From a bacterium (GTDB lineage Bacteria > Patescibacteria > Microgenomatia > UBA1400 > UBA12108), in assembly GCA_021788365.1 (NCBI GenBank), contig JAJYKS010000002.1:100918-164917 (forward strand): DNA of 64,000 nt, written 5' to 3'. The notes below the pieces were generated by a model. It ran no database searches. It was not told the origin of the DNA and saw only the letters and a program-made list of their open reading frames with translations. Each line of letters starts with the position of its first letter. The stretch's first letter is position 1. Shown piece by piece: positions 23,557-31,195 of this stretch. A program made the position numbers and the translations under genes.

Positions 23557-23597
23557 CTATCAGCCTTTCGGCACTTATAGAGCGAGCTTCATCGCTT
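23551..23597 (-). promoter_or_regulatory. Fluoride riboswitch (crcB motif)
   Basis: The aptamer consensus is recognisable on the minus strand. The stem GCGATGAAGCTCGC (23595-23582) matches the GGCGAUGRNGUUCGCC element. It is followed by ATAAGTGCC-GAAA-GGCTGATAGCTTCT, matching the AUAAACGC...GCUGAUGrCUCCU half. It directly overlaps the terminator before crcB. It should switch on crcB, DUF190, ppa, MFS and eno when fluoride is present. Confidence 0.9.
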
Positions 23598-23604
23598 ACG
23601 TTGT

Positions 23605-23633
23605 ATTATAGTTGTGAAAAATATTGTTTGCAA
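23605..23633 (-). promoter_or_regulatory. Promoter of the fluoride operon
   Basis: On the minus strand a -35 TTGCAA (23633-23628) and a perfect -10 TATAAT (23610-23605) are 17 bp apart. Transcription would begin a few bases before the fluoride aptamer. Confidence 0.75.
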
Positions 23634-23843
23634 GGTGACTATTGTTTGGGTAAATATCAAAGATAGATTAGACCCAATACTGATCGTTGCCTCTCTGTTT
23701 CGTCACCATTCATGAAGCAAATACTCGCACAATAAAAACAGTAATCAGTTTCCTCAAAATTGGTCAAAACTATCGAAACAAAGCAGAAACCTTTCAAAAA
23801 GAGGGATAAGACCGTTAAATCTCTAGTCCTGCGAAGTTACAAC
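23634..23843. repeat. Degenerate fragment of the DUF2958 leader in a gene-free gap
   Basis: About 200 bases without a gene between the fluoride operon promoter and the next ATPase. The segment 23776-23820 (CGAAACAAAGCAGAAACC ... AGAGGGATAAGACCGTTAAA in outline) matches the 3' half of the DUF2958 leader copies, with substitutions. The rest shows nothing I recognise. With copy B this places leader remnants on both sides of the fluoride island in the same orientation. Confidence 0.45.
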
Positions 23844-26288
23844 CTAAGTATTCGTTCTTTTCAGCAACCGGGCGGAGTTAAGAAAAACAGCGACATCGGG
23901 GAATGATTGGGCGGCAGCTGCAAGCACTGGAGGTAAAAATCCTATTGAGGCTAATCCCATCCCCACAATATCAAAACCAATCCCTAAAGTAATATTTTGC
24001 TTAATCGTACGAAAGGTTTGCTTGGCAATAGCAATAGCTTCAGGGAGTTGATTCCAATCATCTCCCATCAATACTACATCTGCAGCTTCAAGAGCAATAT
24101 CGGTACCGGCGACACCCATACCGATACCTACATCAGCCTGCGATAGCGAAGGAGCATCGTTGACCCCATCATCGATCATGGCTACTTTGTACCCTCGTTT
24201 TTGTAAGTCTTTTACCTCCTCAATTTTGTCTTCGGGTAATAAATGCGCCTGATAACCAATGCCTAAAGCTGATGCGACTGTTTGGGCGGCGTGTTTATTG
24301 TCTCCGGTCAGCATAATGATCTTTTTAAACCCGAGTTTTTTTAGTGTTTCAATTGCCGGTTTTACTTCATTTCGAATAATGTCAGTAATTGCCAACAAGC
24401 CCAAAACACCATCTTTTCTATTGGCTAAGATTAAGACGGTTTTCCCTTGTTTTTCAGAAGCTTCTATCAGGTCTTTTATTTTAGAGTTGATGGTAATGCC
24501 TTGCTCTTGAAGTAATTTTTGATTACCTAAATAATAGGTAAGCTTTTTGATATTGGCGATCACTCCTTTACCGGCGAGGGTTGAAAATTTGCCTGGATCG
24601 GATAGATGTACGGCTGATTCTGCTGCCTTGTCGAGGACGGATTTGGCTAAAACATGTTCTGAATACCGTTCCATTGTGGCGGCAATCGACAGGATGTCAT
24701 CACTTGTCAAAGTAGAAACGGAAATAATATCAGTCACCTGCGGTTTTCCAAAGGTCAGGGTACCGGTTTTATCCACTAACAACACATTTACTTTGGTCAA
24801 TAGTTCCAGATAACGGCCACCTTTAATCAAAATCCATTGTTTGGCCGCTCTACCGGTCGCTGCTACCACTGCCATCGGAGTTGATAATGCTACCGCACAG
24901 GGGCAGGCTACCACCAACACAGCAATTGTTGCCGATAAGTTCCGGCTGATTAAAAATGTCGCGGTCGCAATTAAAATAACCAGTGGCAGATAATAACCAC
25001 TAAACCGATCAGCAAATTTCTGAATTGGCGCTTTGTGTGTTTCGGCCTCTTCGACCAAGTGAATAATTTTGCCTAGAGTAGTATCAGCACCAATCCTGTT
25101 TACCTTGATTTCCAGATGACCTGATTGATTCATGGTGGAAGCAAAAACCTGACTTCCCAGTTCAATCCGGACGGGTGTTGATTCCCCGGTAATGGTTGAC
25201 TGATCCACCGCACTAACCCCTCTCGAGACTTTACCATCAACCGGAATTCTCTCACCGGGTTTAACCACTACCGTATCCCCAACGATAATATCGGTGATAT
25301 TCACTTCAACTTCCTGGCCGTCTTTTTTGATCCACGCCGTAGTAGGAGCCAGTTTAATCAGTTCGTTAATTGCTTGGCGGGAGCGGTCAACGGTAAAGTT
25401 TTCCAGAAAGTGAGCTATGCGAACAAAAAATACAATTAATAACGCGGCGGATAATTCGTGTGAGACTGATGCTGCGGCTATACCAACACTCATGATCAAG
25501 TCAGTGTTGACTGACTTATGTAATAGATTTTGTAGGGCACTTTTAAAAATCGGATAACCGCCAACCAGAGTGGCACCAACTAACAACCAGTTGGGGATGG
25601 GAACCAGAATCGCTTCAAGAATACCGAGTCGTTCAAAGACTATTTCGATTAAAAGAATCACTGCCAAAAATCCAACAAAAGCAAAAGTAATGATGCCATC
25701 AGTCTTGATTCCCTGCGTTTTTGCATCATCGGCTACTGTAAAACCTGAGCGTTGGATTAATTGTTTGATATCATCAATCGTAATTTTGCTGTCGTCATAG
25801 GTGAGAGAGATTTTTTCGGCGGTAAACAGTAAGGTATAGGTACCAATACCTGTTTGTGTTTTAAGTACCCCTTCTAAAGGGATGGCACATTCCGGACAAT
25901 CCAATCCTTTTACTTTTAAACTTATCGTCTTTGTCGCTTGAGTTTTTGCTGTTGGGTTTATGGTTACCCCGGCTACATTTGATTGACGGCTACACTGACC
26001 ATCACCACATGTATCACAACTATTGTCTTTTCTCATTCGATAGAAACCATAGATGACAGAAAGCAAGGTTAGACCGGCGATAATCGGTTTGGTGATACCT
26101 AAAAACGAGGCGCCGAACATCCCGGCATAAATGGCCAGCATGGGTGAACCACAGCAGCCAATCAAGAAACAACCTGCAAAAGACAAAACAGAAACTAACG
26201 ACAGTCCACCAAAGACACCTTTCAGGTTACCGGCCGAGGATCGTCGGCGATCCAGGTAATTAATGAAAGTAAACGTCATAAACGCCAT
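23844..26288 (-). CDS. P1B metal ATPase with MerT-like N-terminal membrane domain
   Basis: An 814-residue pump. The first ~95 residues form an extra three-helix membrane region with a GCFLIGCCGSPM cysteine motif, ending in a cysteine-rich loop (SCDTCGDGQC). This resembles MerT-type transporters. An HMA domain (GLDCPECA, ~125-190) follows, then a standard P1B core: TGES, CPC, DKTGTLT. The usual GDGVNDAP reads DDGVNDAP (D706). The glycine of the hinge motif is thus replaced by aspartate. It lies downstream of an ArsR and an OB-fold gene on the same strand. Mercury, cadmium or zinc are possible substrates. Confidence 0.85.
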   Translation of the reverse strand: MAFMTFTFINYLDRRRSSAGNLKGVFGGLSLVSVLSFAGCFLIGCCGSPMLAIYAGMFGASFLGITKPIIAGLTLLSVIYGFYRMRKDNSCDTCGDGQCSRQSNVAGVTINPTAKTQATKTISLKVKGLDCPECAIPLEGVLKTQTGIGTYTLLFTAEKISLTYDDSKITIDDIKQLIQRSGFTVADDAKTQGIKTDGIITFAFVGFLAVILLIEIVFERLGILEAILVPIPNWLLVGATLVGGYPIFKSALQNLLHKSVNTDLIMSVGIAAASVSHELSAALLIVFFVRIAHFLENFTVDRSRQAINELIKLAPTTAWIKKDGQEVEVNITDIIVGDTVVVKPGERIPVDGKVSRGVSAVDQSTITGESTPVRIELGSQVFASTMNQSGHLEIKVNRIGADTTLGKIIHLVEEAETHKAPIQKFADRFSGYYLPLVILIATATFLISRNLSATIAVLVVACPCAVALSTPMAVVAATGRAAKQWILIKGGRYLELLTKVNVLLVDKTGTLTFGKPQVTDIISVSTLTSDDILSIAATMERYSEHVLAKSVLDKAAESAVHLSDPGKFSTLAGKGVIANIKKLTYYLGNQKLLQEQGITINSKIKDLIEASEKQGKTVLILANRKDGVLGLLAITDIIRNEVKPAIETLKKLGFKKIIMLTGDNKHAAQTVASALGIGYQAHLLPEDKIEEVKDLQKRGYKVAMIDDGVNDAPSLSQADVGIGMGVAGTDIALEAADVVLMGDDWNQLPEAIAIAKQTFRTIKQNITLGIGFDIVGMGLASIGFLPPVLAAAAQSFPDVAVFLNSARLLKRTNT

Positions 26289-26467
26289 CGCTAAAGCGTG
26301 GAAAATCCGAGAAAATAATCCCTTTGGTCAAAATATCCTTGAATGATCAGTGGTATCTGGCTGTTATCGACCACCCACGGAGAAAAGGGTTTTGCTTAAT
26401 ATTCGAAAGCTAAAGTGTAGCGAAAAGACTGTTATAAATACGGCAAATGGGAGGTATGACTTTAACT
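26289..26467. other. Gene-free gap between ATPase and OB-fold gene
   Basis: About 180 bases between two minus-strand genes of what is probably one operon. I see no promoter, hairpin or remnant that I can support in it. Confidence 0.4.
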
Positions 26468-26890
26468 TCATTGGGGTTTGACCTGAGTGGCCTTAATAAT
26501 CAATTTCCCCGAACTATCGCGAGACACCATTCCTGAAACTTGGACATAATCTTTAACATTAGGTAAGGTTCCCGTGTAATTTACCGGAATTTGATTGATG
26601 GCACATGTGACCACTCCGCAATTGGCAAACTCCTTGTTATCAATAACTACCAGTGATTGGCTTTCCGGATAAACAAAGGAAACTACACCTTTAAGGTTTA
26701 TCGATTTATCAAAGTATTGATTGACATTGTTTGCCAGCATATCAACGTCCAAAACGGTATTTGAATCTATCTGGCTATTTTTGCTTGTACTGTTGGCTGC
26801 CTTGATCAGTGTTCTATATTTGACGATTAAACCAATCCCAATGAGGAGCATGATGATTAGGGCGATTGTTAGGTATTTTGTTGTTTTCAT
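26468..26890 (-). CDS. Membrane-anchored OB-fold-like protein
   Basis: About 140 residues: an N-terminal membrane helix (MKTTKYLTIALIIMLLIGIGLI) and an extracytoplasmic domain. Its repeated beta pattern (INLKGVVSFVYPESQSLVVID ... YVQVSGMVSRDSSGKLIIKATQV) looks like an OB fold, similar to CcmE-like or tRNA-anticodon-binding-type folds. Two cysteines (FANCGVVTCAI) could bind metal. I use the ATG at 26890; the longer frame from 26914 overlaps the ArsR gene. It sits between an ArsR and a P1B ATPase. Confidence 0.6.
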   Translation of the reverse strand: MKTTKYLTIALIIMLLIGIGLIVKYRTLIKAANSTSKNSQIDSNTVLDVDMLANNVNQYFDKSINLKGVVSFVYPESQSLVVIDNKEFANCGVVTCAINQIPVNYTGTLPNVKDYVQVSGMVSRDSSGKLIIKATQVKPQ

Positions 26891-26894
26891 ATAT

Positions 26895-27224
26895 TTAATA
26901 TCTGGTACACGCAAAAATAGTATTGGCGGTCAATTTTAAGATGCTTTGACCAAGTTCTATCAGTTCGGCGATTTTTTTATCCACCAAACTATAGATAACC
27001 TGTCGGCCGTCATGTCTTGATTGAACCAAGCCACACTCCTTAAGGCAGCTTAGATGGGCTGATACATTGGGTTGGGATAAACCAGTTTCCTCAACCACAT
27101 CGCTGACAGATTTTTCTTTGTCGATTAAAGATTTAAGAATGGTTAATCGAGAACTATCGGCGAAACCGTTAAACAGGCGAGCCTCTAGTTGAATAGTGCT
27201 TTGATTGGTGACATTACGACTCAT
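26895..27224 (-). CDS. ArsR-family metal sensor (3)
   Basis: A 109-residue winged-helix repressor. The HTH is at ~45-70 (VEETGLSQPNVSAHLSCLKECGLV), followed by the wing SRHDGRQVIYSL. Cysteines in the recognition helix region (LSCLKEC) and near the C-terminus (FACTRY) match the arrangement of CmtR-type cadmium/lead sensors. It leads the minus-strand OB-fold and P1B ATPase genes and has an inverted repeat before its start. Confidence 0.85.
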   Translation of the reverse strand: MSRNVTNQSTIQLEARLFNGFADSSRLTILKSLIDKEKSVSDVVEETGLSQPNVSAHLSCLKECGLVQSRHDGRQVIYSLVDKKIAELIELGQSILKLTANTIFACTRY

Positions 27225-27226
27225 AT

Positions 27227-27246
27227 ATATAATCGTGTAATTATAT
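27227..27246 (-). promoter_or_regulatory. Inverted-repeat operator upstream of ArsR (3)
   Basis: ATATAAT-cgtgta-ATTATAT, a perfect seven-base inverted repeat just before the arsR-type start at 27224. It is suited to ArsR dimer binding and could overlap the gene's -10. Confidence 0.5.
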
Positions 27247-27395
27247 GATTATAGAATAGTTGGAAGTAAAAAGATGTCAATAACTTAACAGTATTCACTG
27301 CAAGAATATTCATGGGGTTTGATAGTTCACAATATAAAATAGTTAGAAAATATTCAAAAAATATAACATAATGTCACTGCATTTTCTTGTCATCA

Positions 27396-27430
27396 TCTTC
27401 ATAAAATCTTAATATCGCCAGGAGTACGAT
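27396..27430 (+). promoter_or_regulatory. Direct-repeat response-regulator box and promoter (CsoR-like operon)
   Basis: CTTCAT (27397) and CTTAAT (27408) are 11 bp apart. A -10-like TACGAT (27425-27430) lies 28 bp from the first repeat. A 21-bp stretch here (27396-27416) is identical to 42867-42887. Transcription would start near 27437, which is an ATG. Confidence 0.55.
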
Positions 27431-27724
27431 TTGACTATGAATATCAAAACTCAGGATCTCGACAAACAGGAAATTGTTAAAAAATTACGGTTGGCGAGTG
27501 GAATTATCAGCATATTGATTAACCAAATGGAAGAGGGTCTAGATTGGGAATTGGCACATACCCAACTCGTCGTAGCAATAACTCAACTTAAATCTGTAAC
27601 AAGACAACTTGCAGTGCATCATCTAGTTGTTTGTATAGCTAATAGACTAAAAATTGAACAGAGTCAAGAAATCTCGAAACAAAATATTAGTGAATTTATA
27701 AAAACATTTAATTACATAAACTAA
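27431..27724 (+). CDS. CsoR/RcnR-like four-helix metal regulator
   Basis: A 97-residue helical protein resembling the CsoR/RcnR/FrmR family (DUF156): KKLRLASGIISILINQMEEG then a long helix ending HHLVVCIANRL. The histidine and second cysteine of the CsoR copper site (HxxxC) are kept, but the first cysteine position appears to hold tryptophan (GLDWELAH). Copper sensing is therefore doubtful. The frame opens with TTG at 27431, six bases from AGGAG. An ATG at 27437 is the alternative and fits a leaderless start. It heads a DUF1573-CcdA-Cys protein operon. Confidence 0.6.
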   Translation: MTMNIKTQDLDKQEIVKKLRLASGIISILINQMEEGLDWELAHTQLVVAITQLKSVTRQLAVHHLVVCIANRLKIEQSQEISKQNISEFIKTFNYIN

Positions 27725-27725
27725 T

Positions 27726-28223
27726 ATGTCACCAAAAACAATCATCATCGGTATACTCATATTCTTCCTAGCAGTAGTAGGACTGTCATTTCTTTTGACC
27801 GCAGGCCAAAAACCCGCACCTGCTACCGCTTCATTTTCAGCGCAGGATACGGATCGTCCTAAAGCAGAAACGACAAATACTCAAAGAAATCTGGGTGAAA
27901 TTAAAGTATCGGATGTAAAAGTTGAAGATTATGCTGTTAAAAATGTGGGTACGAAGCCACTCCAAATTCTCAATATCAATTCGAGCTGTGGATGTACGGC
28001 AGGCCAGATCATATACCAAGGTAAAACGAGCAAAGAGTTCAGTATGCATACCCAAAGTGGATTTGTCACCGAAATTGCACCGGGAGATACCGCAACTGTT
28101 CGTTTGACCTACCGACCGGCCACTATGCCTGTCTACGGACTCGTAGAGCGTGAAGTATACGTTGAGACAAATGACCCTGCAAATGCAAAATTGATCTTTA
28201 GCATAACTGCGAAAGTAAAATAA
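27726..28223 (+). CDS. DUF1573 extracytoplasmic protein
   Basis: A 165-residue protein with an N-terminal membrane anchor (~5-25) and an immunoglobulin-like DUF1573 domain. The family hallmark is INSSCGCTAGQI (~83-94), whose CxC may bind metal or take part in thiol chemistry, with VYGLVEREVYVETND near the end. It is two bases downstream of the CsoR-like gene and two bases before ccdA. Confidence 0.85.
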   Translation: MSPKTIIIGILIFFLAVVGLSFLLTAGQKPAPATASFSAQDTDRPKAETTNTQRNLGEIKVSDVKVEDYAVKNVGTKPLQILNINSSCGCTAGQIIYQGKTSKEFSMHTQSGFVTEIAPGDTATVRLTYRPATMPVYGLVEREVYVETNDPANAKLIFSITAKVK

Positions 28224-28225
28224 CC

Positions 28226-29053
28226 ATGGATACAAATTTCCTTTTTGGTATATCGTTAACCGCATCCTTTTTGGCCGGAGTATTGGCATTATTTGCCCCA
28301 TGCTGTATCACTTTTCTGTTACCGTCATATCTAGGCACAATATTTAAAGAGCGTAAACGGGTCATGTATTACACGCTTATATTTGCACTTGGTCTTGCAT
28401 TAGTTCTCGTTCCTATCGCACTTGGGATTCGTTCTGCAATATTCTTCCTTGACGCCTACCATACTCCTATCTATTACCTTGGAGCACTTGTGATGATCCT
28501 CATGGGGGTAATGACACTAAAACCGATCTTTCACCTTCCACAGTTTTTCCATGTTTCTGGATTGCAGGGTAAAAAAGTAAATACGGCAAGTGTGTTTGGC
28601 CTTGGACTTATGTCCGGCCTTACCTCAGCTTGCTGTGCGCCAGTTCTTTTTGCCGCAGTTACCCTGACTTCGCTCTCTCCGTCACTATTCCAAGCTCTGA
28701 TAGTTTCAATAGCCTATGTTGTGGGTATTGTTATGCCGCTATTTATTATGTCGATGTTCTATGAAAAGGCTACCAGTAAAGTCACTGGCGCCAATAGGCA
28801 GAAAATCTATACGATACTAACAAGGCTTGGAGCAGGCATCTTTTTTCTCACAGGCATTTTGATTGCGATTTTTAACTACCTCGGCAAAATTCAGATGAAC
28901 CAAATGGAGCCATACAGTATCAAAATCCGCATGATCGTTTTTGAAATTGCCAAATATTTCCAAAATCCGATAGTTGATCTCGCGGTATTTGGAATTGTGC
29001 TCTACGCTTTTTATAAATTACTGCGCTACAAAGGAGGCAACGATGAAAAATAA
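28226..29053 (+). CDS. CcdA/DsbD-type transmembrane electron carrier (2)
   Basis: A 275-residue membrane protein with about seven helices. Cysteine pairs lie in the two inverted halves: LFAPCCITFLLPSYLG (~26-41) and SACCAPVLFAAV (~133-144). This is the CcdA signature, here with vicinal cysteines. It would deliver electrons to extracytoplasmic partners such as the DUF1573 and cysteine-rich proteins flanking it. Its stop overlaps the next start by 11 bases. Confidence 0.85.
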   Translation: MDTNFLFGISLTASFLAGVLALFAPCCITFLLPSYLGTIFKERKRVMYYTLIFALGLALVLVPIALGIRSAIFFLDAYHTPIYYLGALVMILMGVMTLKPIFHLPQFFHVSGLQGKKVNTASVFGLGLMSGLTSACCAPVLFAAVTLTSLSPSLFQALIVSIAYVVGIVMPLFIMSMFYEKATSKVTGANRQKIYTILTRLGAGIFFLTGILIAIFNYLGKIQMNQMEPYSIKIRMIVFEIAKYFQNPIVDLAVFGIVLYAFYKLLRYKGGNDEK

Positions 29054-29978
29054 ACTACTGCCGATCCTTCTTGTAAGTGTCGTTGCCAATACTATTTTGG
29101 CTGCATTTTTGCTCGCTCCGAAACTAGCCGTCTGGAGAGCAAATGGCTTTAAACCTGCAAGTAAAACAAATACGACTCAGGCAACTTCTGCCAGTAAAGA
29201 CAACCTATTTGACGAAGTAAATCCGGTAGCTGGATTTAAAATTAATGCCAGCTACGGTCAGCTCGGCCCGAAAATGACAGCAATGGGGGTTATCGATCCA
29301 GACAAGTTTAAAAACACCTATGAAAAATCCAATCAACCTCTAACTGTCGAGCAGGAACAAATTTTGTTAAAGGGCTCTGATGAAAAGATTACTATTACCC
29401 GAGAAAATTCGTATTTTCTTCTGAACTACTTTTGGGCGGTAGGTCTGGCTAATAAGTCAAAGATTTTAGATGAAGGAGAAATGATCAAGTATGGTGGTAA
29501 AGAGGGAGCCGGAAACTTCGCCTCAACCGGTGGTTGGAGTCTAGCCAGGGGAAACGCGATGAGCTACTATTCTAAATCCGCTCTTATTCCACTAACCAAA
29601 GAACAAGAAGCATTAGTTGAGCTCGTGGCCTCCAATATATATCGGCCATGTTGTAATAATTCGACGGCATTCCCGGATTGTAATCACGGGATGGCACTTT
29701 TAGGAGTACTCCAACTGATGGTGAGTAACGGTGCAACGGAAAGAGAAATGTATGAAGCTGCCAAATATGTGAATGCATTTTGGTTTCCGGGTAACTATTA
29801 TGACCTAGCGCTCTACTTTAAAAACAAAGAGGGTAAGTCATTTAATGATATTGATGCCAAGACATTGCTAAGCAAAGATTATTCTTCGGCTTCAGGATGG
29901 CAAGGAGCCAAACAATGGCTTGCTGATAAGGGATTAGTACAACGACCTCCTAAACAGGCTGGAGGATGCGGCGTATAA
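29043..29978 (+). CDS. Secreted cysteine-rich protein (CCNNS...CNHGMA family)
   Basis: A 311-residue exported protein: N-terminal signal/anchor (~4-26), then a mostly helical domain. The striking motif is YRPCCNNSTAFPDCNHGMALLG (around 200-220), with three cysteines and a histidine, and the C-terminus ends QAGGCGV. I do not recognise a named family. The motif suggests metal binding or redox chemistry. I chose the ATG at 29043 because AAAGGAGG lies seven bases upstream; the frame opens earlier inside ccdA. It completes the CsoR-DUF1573-CcdA operon and so is probably a redox partner. Confidence 0.65.
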   Translation: MKNKLLPILLVSVVANTILAAFLLAPKLAVWRANGFKPASKTNTTQATSASKDNLFDEVNPVAGFKINASYGQLGPKMTAMGVIDPDKFKNTYEKSNQPLTVEQEQILLKGSDEKITITRENSYFLLNYFWAVGLANKSKILDEGEMIKYGGKEGAGNFASTGGWSLARGNAMSYYSKSALIPLTKEQEALVELVASNIYRPCCNNSTAFPDCNHGMALLGVLQLMVSNGATEREMYEAAKYVNAFWFPGNYYDLALYFKNKEGKSFNDIDAKTLLSKDYSSASGWQGAKQWLADKGLVQRPPKQAGGCGV

Positions 29979-30014
29979 ACGTAAAAAATGGTACTATAAA
30001 TATGTTGAGTCACT

Positions 30015-30494
30015 ATGAAGCATTATCACAAAAGTATCGTACTTTCTGCGTCTCCTGAGCAAGTGTTCGATTACGCCGATGATCATTCCCGTTTTTCATC
30101 TCACATGACTAGTTCGTCATGGATGATGATGGGAAGCAGCATGCATATTTCAACAGATGATAAACTCGGGAGGGAAGTTGGTTCTCACATATTTTTGAAA
30201 GGCACAATTTTAGGTATTCCTATGTTTGTGGATGAAGTGGTAACGGAGCATAGAAAGCCGAGTGTAAAATCATGGAAAACGGTCAACGTACAGAATCTGT
30301 TAATAATTGGTGACTATGCGATGAAATTCGATATTTTCCCTCAAGCACATAGTTCTCTGTTTCGCGTTTCGATTGATTATGAACAGCCAAAAAAGCACAA
30401 ATTGCTTGGTATCTTGTTTGGCGATTGGTATGCTCAGTGGTGTGTTCAACAAATGCTCGATAATGCAAAAAGTATTTTTTCTCGTAAATCTTAA
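30015..30494 (+). CDS. SRPBCC-fold protein
   Basis: A 159-residue protein with the START/SRPBCC pattern: SIVLSASPEQVFDYADDHSRFSSHM at the start, beta strands, and a long C-terminal helix (WYAQWCVQQMLDNAKSIF). It could bind a hydrophobic ligand, but none can be named. It contains a run of methionines and serines (SSSWMMMGSSMH). It is separated by 36 bases from the upstream operon and 34 from the response regulator. Confidence 0.65.
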   Translation: MKHYHKSIVLSASPEQVFDYADDHSRFSSHMTSSSWMMMGSSMHISTDDKLGREVGSHIFLKGTILGIPMFVDEVVTEHRKPSVKSWKTVNVQNLLIIGDYAMKFDIFPQAHSSLFRVSIDYEQPKKHKLLGILFGDWYAQWCVQQMLDNAKSIFSRKS

Positions 30495-30522
30495 TGATTT
30501 CTTCATGATTTTTTAATATAAT
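30490..30522 (+). promoter_or_regulatory. Response-regulator box and promoter of the two-component pair
   Basis: Direct repeats CTTAAT (30490), CTTCAT (30501) and TTTAAT (30512) have an exact 11-bp period. A TATAAT -10 lies at 30517-30522, 27 bp after the first repeat. The ATG at 30529 is seven bases past the -10, so the transcript is probably leaderless. Autoregulation is likely. Confidence 0.6.
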
Positions 30523-30528
30523 AGTATC

Positions 30529-31194
30529 ATGAGAGTCTTAATTGTCGAGGACGAACGTCGCCTATCAAACATCATTAAAAAAGGCTTCATTGAGGATGGG
30601 TTTGCTGTTGATCAGGCATTTGATGGTGAGGAGGGTCAATATCTCGCTGAAAGCGAGCAGTATGATCTGATAGTGCTTGATATCATGCTCCCTAAACTTG
30701 ATGGTCTTCAAGTTTGCAAAGAACTTCGCAAAAAGAGCATCAAAACACCCGTCCTCATGCTTACTGCTAAATCAACAACCGAAGATAAGGTTGCCGGACT
30801 TGATAGCGGGGCTGACGACTATATAACGAAGCCTTTTTCGTTTATTGAATTTCGTTCCCGCATCCATGCCCTAATCCGCCGAAGCCATCAGGAAACGTCG
30901 CCAGTATTGTTAATTGATGGCCTAGAGCTTGATCCGTTGAAGCATACCGTTTCCCGTGACACAAAGGCATTAACCTTGACACCAAAAGAATTTGCGGTTT
31001 TAGAGCTTATGATGCGACACAAAGGTGAAGTTGTTTCCCGCACAATGATTATTGAACATGTGTGGGATTACAACTTTGACGGTATGAGTAATGTAGTTGA
31101 TGTATTTGTAGGCACGCTTCGAAAGAAAATTGATTTGCACGCTAAGAAAAAACTCATCCAGACCGTGCATGGTGTGGGGTATAAAATTGGATAA
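30529..31194 (+). CDS. OmpR-family response regulator (CusR/CopR-like)
   Basis: A 221-residue regulator: receiver domain (1-~120) with acidic pocket E7-D8, phosphoacceptor D51 in VLDIMLPKLDG, and K101 in ITKPF. The C-terminal winged-helix transactivator has LTLTPKEFAVLELMMRHKGEVVSR and VHGVGYKI. In this setting, with copper pumps and cupredoxin proteins, a copper- or envelope-stress role like CusR/CopR is likely. The kinase follows with one base between stop and start. An 11-bp direct-repeat box matches what this family binds. Confidence 0.92.
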   Translation: MRVLIVEDERRLSNIIKKGFIEDGFAVDQAFDGEEGQYLAESEQYDLIVLDIMLPKLDGLQVCKELRKKSIKTPVLMLTAKSTTEDKVAGLDSGADDYITKPFSFIEFRSRIHALIRRSHQETSPVLLIDGLELDPLKHTVSRDTKALTLTPKEFAVLELMMRHKGEVVSRTMIIEHVWDYNFDGMSNVVDVFVGTLRKKIDLHAKKKLIQTVHGVGYKIG

Positions 31195-31195
31195 C

